A stretch of DNA of 36,250 nucleotides, from contig JAPPDJ010000180.1 of assembly GCA_028824555.1 (NCBI GenBank), forward strand, positions 1 to 36,250. Reading direction: 5' to 3'. This DNA comes from Gammaproteobacteria bacterium. Lineage in GTDB: Bacteria > Pseudomonadota > Gammaproteobacteria > Pseudomonadales > Azotimanducaceae. This document shows positions 33,066 through 36,250 of the stretch, in pieces. Each line of letters starts with the position of its first letter. Within the stretch, counting starts at the first letter, position 1. The notes below the pieces were generated by a model. The model was not told where the DNA came from. It saw nothing but the letters and a program-made list of their open reading frames with translations, and did no database searches. Position numbers and translations under genes: made by a program.

Positions 33066-34562
33066 ATGACTATCAAGATCGCCATCGTCGGCGCCGGCAG
33101 CATCGGGTTTACCCGGCGGCTGGTGCGGGACATTCTCAGCGTGCCAGAGCTGGCCGACACGCAACTTGCGTTTCAGGACATCAGCGAGCGCAATCTCGAC
33201 ATGGTTGCGCGCCTCAGTCGGCGCGAGATTGAGGCCAATGGCGTTGGCGCGACCATCGACGCCACCGTGGAGCGGGAACCGGCGCTCGAAGGTGCGGACT
33301 ACGTGATCAACACCGCGCGGGTCGGCGGTCTTGCCGGGTTTCGCACCGATGTAGAGATTCCGCTCAAGTACGGCGTCGATCAATGCGTCGGCGACACCAT
33401 CTGCGCCGGTGGGCTGATGTACGGCCAGCGCACGGTGCCGATGATTCTGGAACTCGTGGCCGAGATCGAGCGCTACGCCGGGGCGGCCACCACGCTTCTC
33501 AACTATGCCAACCCCATGGCGATGAACACCTGGGCGGCGCTCGATGCCTCGCCGGTGCGCACCATTGGCCTGTGCCACGGCGTGCAAGGCGGCCACCATC
33601 TGCTGGCGCGGCTGTTCGAGCGACACGTCAACGCCGGCAAGGCGCCAGAGGACGCCGGCTACCGCCGCGTCAGCAAGGCGGACGTGGACATCGTCGCCGC
33701 CGGCATCAACCACCAGACGTGGTACTTCAAGGTGCTGTTCGAGGGTCGAGACTGGGCGCGGGACCTGTTGCCGCTGTTCGAGGCGGACGAGGAGATAGCC
33801 GGGCGCGAGAAGGTGCGCATCGACATCATCCGCCGCTTTGGCTACTTCAGCACCGAGTCCAACGGGCACCTTTCCGAATACCTGCCGTGGTACCGCAAGC
33901 GGCCCGACGAAATCCCGCAGTGGATCTCCACCGACGCCTGGATCCTCGGCGAGACCGGCGGCTACCTGCGTGTCTGCACCGAGAACCGCAACTGGTTCGA
34001 GACGGATTTCCCCAAGTGGCTCGAAGCGGAGCCCGCCAAGTTCGACCCCTCGAAGCGCAGCGACGAGCACGGCTCGTGGATCATCGAGGCGATGGAGACC
34101 GGACGCACATATCGCGGCCACTTCAACGTTCGCAACGACGGCGTCATTCCCAACCTGCCGGCGGATGCCATCGTCGAAGTGCCGGGCTACGTGGACCGCA
34201 ACGGCCTTTCCATGCCGCGCGTGGGCGACCTGCCGCTCGGGCTTGCAGCCATCTGCAGCAACTCGATCCAGGTGCAGCGCATGGCCACCCGAGCGGCCAA
34301 GACCGCAGACGTGGAGTTGCTCAAGCAAGCCATCCTGCTCGATCCGCTCGTGGGCGCCGTGTGCAACCCGCCCGAGGTGTGGCAGATGGTGGACGAGATG
34401 CTGGTGGCGCAGGCGGAGTGGCTGCCGCAATACGCTGGCGAAATCGAAGCGGCGAGGCGGCGCCTGGCAGCGTCACCGAGCCTGGCACGCAGCCAAGGCA
34501 ACGGCGCCGTGCGGCTGAAGACCCGAACCGTGGAGGAGATGCGCGCCGCCGCGGCCAGTTGA
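33066..34562 (+). CDS. Glycoside hydrolase family 4 (alpha-glucosidase/alpha-galactosidase type)
   Basis: A 498-aa NAD- and Mn-dependent glycosidase using an oxidation-elimination mechanism. NAD-binding motif IVGAGSIGF at 7-15; metal ligands Cys170 (LCHGVQGG) and His216 (AAGINHQTWY); NYANPMAMNTWA in between. The C-terminal part (VEVPGYVDRNGLSMPRVGDL, LAAICSNSIQVQRMA) is typical. It resembles the unphosphorylated-substrate members (alpha-galactosidase, alpha-glucuronidase or galacturonidase) because no PTS genes are near, but the sugar is not decidable. It is 26 bases after the HAD gene and 21 before the KPR-like gene. Confidence 0.92.
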   Translation: MTIKIAIVGAGSIGFTRRLVRDILSVPELADTQLAFQDISERNLDMVARLSRREIEANGVGATIDATVEREPALEGADYVINTARVGGLAGFRTDVEIPLKYGVDQCVGDTICAGGLMYGQRTVPMILELVAEIERYAGAATTLLNYANPMAMNTWAALDASPVRTIGLCHGVQGGHHLLARLFERHVNAGKAPEDAGYRRVSKADVDIVAAGINHQTWYFKVLFEGRDWARDLLPLFEADEEIAGREKVRIDIIRRFGYFSTESNGHLSEYLPWYRKRPDEIPQWISTDAWILGETGGYLRVCTENRNWFETDFPKWLEAEPAKFDPSKRSDEHGSWIIEAMETGRTYRGHFNVRNDGVIPNLPADAIVEVPGYVDRNGLSMPRVGDLPLGLAAICSNSIQVQRMATRAAKTADVELLKQAILLDPLVGAVCNPPEVWQMVDEMLVAQAEWLPQYAGEIEAARRRLAASPSLARSQGNGAVRLKTRTVEEMRAAAAS

Positions 34563-34583
34563 ATTCGTGAAGGGAAGCGATCC

Positions 34584-35552
34584 ATGCGGTTTGTAATCTA
34601 TGGTGCCGGCGGCATCGGCGGCACCATCGGCGCCCGGCTGCATCAGGCCGGCTTCGATGTCACCCTCATCGCCCGCGGGGCGCACTTTGCCGCCATCGCC
34701 AAGGACGGCTTGCGCTTCGTCTCCCCGAGCCAGGATGTGCGCCTCAAGATCGACTGTGTGGAATATCCGGCGAACGCGAACATCGCCCCGGACGACGCCG
34801 TGATCCTGTGCATGAAGTCGCAGCACACCGAGCAAGCGCTCAGGGATCTGCAGGGCGCCGTCGGCGATGGCGCGCGGGTGATCTGCTGCCAAAACGGCGT
34901 CGACAACGAACGCATGGCGCTGCGCCGCTTCCCCCACACCTACGGCATGGTGGTCTTCCTGCCGGCGGAACACCTCGAACCCGGCGTAGTCGTCAACTTC
35001 GCCGAAGGCAGCGCCGGAGGGCTCGACACCGGCGTCTATCCCACTGGCGTCGACGACTTCATCACCGAGGTGGCAGCGTCGCTCGCCACCGCCGGCTTCA
35101 GCTGTGCGGCAGACCCTCGCGTGATGCGGCAGAAATACTCCAAGCTGCTCGCCAACCTCAACAACGCCGTGCAGGCTGTCACCGGCGGCGGCTTCCGCGA
35201 TCTTGCCGCCTCGCTGCGCACCGAAGCGCTTGCCTGCTACGAGGCCGCTGGCATCGATTGCTCCACCGCCGAGGAAGACCGCGCCAGAAGGTCTGGCATC
35301 GGCGGCGCTGCCGTGCCCGGGCACGAACGCCACGGCGGCTCTTCCCTTCAGAGCATGATGCGCGGCACCGGCAACCTCGAAGTGGACTACCTAAACGGCG
35401 AGATCGTCACTCTCGGCCGCCTGCACGGGGTACCGACCCCGGCCAACGCCGTGGTCCAGCGTCTCGCCAACCGCGTCCTCCGCGAGGGCCTCGCCACCGG
35501 GCACTACACCTTGGACAACCTCCGCGAAATGATCGAGCACGAGCCAAGCTGA
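34584..35552 (+). CDS. Ketopantoate reductase-like (PanE/ApbA family) oxidoreductase
   Basis: A 322-aa NADP-dependent dehydrogenase. Nucleotide-binding GAGGIGGTIGARL near residue 7, CQNGVDN at 102-108, the catalytic Lys region MRQKYSKLLANLNNAVQA (Lys184 or Lys187) and the C-terminal LEVDYLNGEIVTLGRLHGVP. It probably is not the housekeeping panE: it lies with a glycosidase, and the usual D-containing SS-M--D stretch reads SSLQSMMRGTGN. A catabolic 2-keto acid or lactone reductase is more likely, as inferred from context. GAAGGGAAG lies upstream of the ATG. Confidence 0.9.
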   Translation: MRFVIYGAGGIGGTIGARLHQAGFDVTLIARGAHFAAIAKDGLRFVSPSQDVRLKIDCVEYPANANIAPDDAVILCMKSQHTEQALRDLQGAVGDGARVICCQNGVDNERMALRRFPHTYGMVVFLPAEHLEPGVVVNFAEGSAGGLDTGVYPTGVDDFITEVAASLATAGFSCAADPRVMRQKYSKLLANLNNAVQAVTGGGFRDLAASLRTEALACYEAAGIDCSTAEEDRARRSGIGGAAVPGHERHGGSSLQSMMRGTGNLEVDYLNGEIVTLGRLHGVPTPANAVVQRLANRVLREGLATGHYTLDNLREMIEHEPS

Positions 35553-35590
35553 CTGACGCGATAGAACTCCCGCCACGGGCGCCGTCGCCC

Positions 35591-35596
35591 TACAAT
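35591..35596 (+). promoter_or_regulatory. Likely -10 of the VOC protein gene
   Basis: TACAAT followed by GCGCCCCC, 37 bases before the ATG at 35634. It belongs to the small set of -10 candidates with a GC-rich discriminator noted at 26719 and 31089. Confidence 0.4.
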
Positions 35597-35633
35597 GCGC
35601 CCCCTCTCCCATTGGCCGAGCGGTACAGGACCC

Positions 35634-35981
35634 ATGATCGAACGTCTGCGACAGGTTTTCGTCCACGCCCACAATCTCCACGAACAATGCCGCTTCTACG
35701 AGACCCTAGGCTTCAAGCTGCAGTTCCGAGACGGCGACCGCTGGGCACAATTCGACACGGGCGATGCATCGTTCGCTCTCGCGGGAGATGGAGAATCCCT
35801 CGGTGCAGCACCCGGCGAATGGCTGCCGGTCTTTCAGGTGCCCTCGCTCGAGGTGAGCATGACCGAGGCGCGGGCTGCCGGCGGTACGGTGGGCGATGTG
35901 CGCGACATGGGCGACCACGGCCGCACGGTGCGCGTCACGGACAACGCCGGCGCCTCCTTCGCCCTCTTTCAGTCTGCGTAG
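35634..35981 (+). CDS. VOC-superfamily (glyoxalase/dioxygenase fold) protein
   Basis: A 115-aa single-module protein with paired beta-alpha-beta-beta-beta units: RQVFVHAHNLHEQCRFYETL, GFKLQFRDGDRWAQFDTGD, then FQVPSLEVSMTEARAAGGTV and VRVTDNAGASFALFQ. Its length fits a VOC half-module pair of the glyoxalase/fosfomycin-resistance type, but a full metal site cannot be assigned. The ATG at 35634 has AGGA four bases upstream; an in-frame ATG at 35595 overlaps the -10 and lacks a ribosome binding site. Confidence 0.85.
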   Translation: MIERLRQVFVHAHNLHEQCRFYETLGFKLQFRDGDRWAQFDTGDASFALAGDGESLGAAPGEWLPVFQVPSLEVSMTEARAAGGTVGDVRDMGDHGRTVRVTDNAGASFALFQSA

Positions 35982-36086
35982 GGGCGAGGCTTGTCCTCGC
36001 CCGTGTCTGGGCGACCACCCGCCACCGAATCGCCACGGGCGGCCGCAAGGGCTGGGCCCCCACGAGGGGGAGTGACTGCAAGAGGG

Positions 36087-36250
36087 GGCGTTGTTTCGGG
36101 TTTGGGGCGAGCGCTTGCTTTGGGTCGGCGGCCCCCCCTCCGAGAAAAGGGGCGTTTGCTTCGGGTTCTGGGGAGAGCGCTGCTTTGGGTCGGCGGCCCC
36201 CCCTCCGAGAAAAGGCGAGGACGCCTTTTCTCGACTCCCCCGCGAGGGGG
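36087..36250. repeat. Family B relative at the right edge with a 64-bp tandem duplication
   Basis: GGGTCGGCGGCCCCCCCTCC followed by GAGAAAAGG occurs twice (ending 36150 and 36215), each preceded by a CGTTtg-TTCGGGTTtGGGG-AGCGC stretch, giving imperfect 64-65-base tandem units. The second unit continues into the AAAAGGCGAGGACGCCTTTT hairpin and CTCGACTCCCCCGCGAGGGG, the start of a family B arm, which the window cuts. Between the VOC gene and here (35982-36086) I see a GGGGGAGTGACT arm remnant and no gene. Confidence 0.75.

Noticed and set aside
34584-35552. Housekeeping panE of pantothenate synthesis
   Set aside because: Neighbours are catabolic, and the conserved stretch before the substrate-binding Glu departs from typical PanE; kept as a family-level call only.
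35611-35626. TTGGCCGAGCGGT resembling the D-arm of tRNA-Ser
   Set aside because: The flanking sequence does not form an acceptor stem, anticodon arm or T arm, and it lies in the leader of the VOC gene.

Overview
The window is a high-GC chromosomal segment of a gammaproteobacterium. The evidence is conserved housekeeping synteny: rpmE, priA, an ftsN-like SPOR gene, hslV-hslU, a DUF971 gene, ubiE-ubiJ-ubiB and tatA-tatB-tatC, plus an ntrB-ntrC pair preceded by a DUF4124 gene. The outer parts carry accessory catabolic genes (GMC oxidoreductase, amidase, DUF35/thiolase pair, nucleoside hydrolase, PhyH dioxygenase, GH4 glycosidase). That mix resembles heterotrophic marine or host-associated gammaproteobacterial genomes, but this is inference; no rRNA or tRNA gene is present to place the organism.

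Layout. 1-3564: the start of a truncated gene, a GMC oxidoreductase (-) and an amidase-signature hydrolase (+). 3565-4535: repeats, then a Doc-type toxin and its AbrB-fold antitoxin (-) behind a perfect palindromic operator. 4615-9556 (-): PP-loop thiolase, TusA, DUF4124 protein, NtrB, NtrC. 9572-9711: a 140-bp terminal-inverted-repeat element. 9725-17154: dtd (+), then on the - strand hslV, hslU, DUF971, ubiE, ubiJ, ubiB, tatA, tatB, tatC, mostly with coupled or overlapping ends. 17311-25280: a DUF481 outer-membrane protein (+), SPOR protein (-), priA (-), rpmE (+), M48 metalloprotease (+), DUF4153 membrane protein (-). 25423-35981: arfB and cysQ, DUF35 protein and thiolase, nucleoside hydrolase, 5'-nucleotidase (-), PhyH dioxygenase, a lower-GC pair (54-aa protein and HAD phosphatase), GH4 glycosidase, ketopantoate-reductase-like protein and a VOC protein.

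No new multi-gene system is evident. The most unusual content is a dense set of small dispersed repeats. Family A (a GCGC-rich stem-loop followed by a GGCAGTT/AACTGC stem, often bordered by GCTAGCGC) lies between genes and also inside genes: it supplies the C-terminal tail and stop codon of doc, the C-terminal tail of ntrB, and a 35-residue in-frame insertion in the NtrB PAS domain; ubiB ends inside its border. Family B (18236-18428 and 23243-23438, with a relative at the right edge) has 31-bp inverted arms around a 37-bp core, and the core is in opposite orientation in the two full copies while the outer flanks keep the same orientation. These look like small non-autonomous mobile or recombining elements reshaping gene ends.
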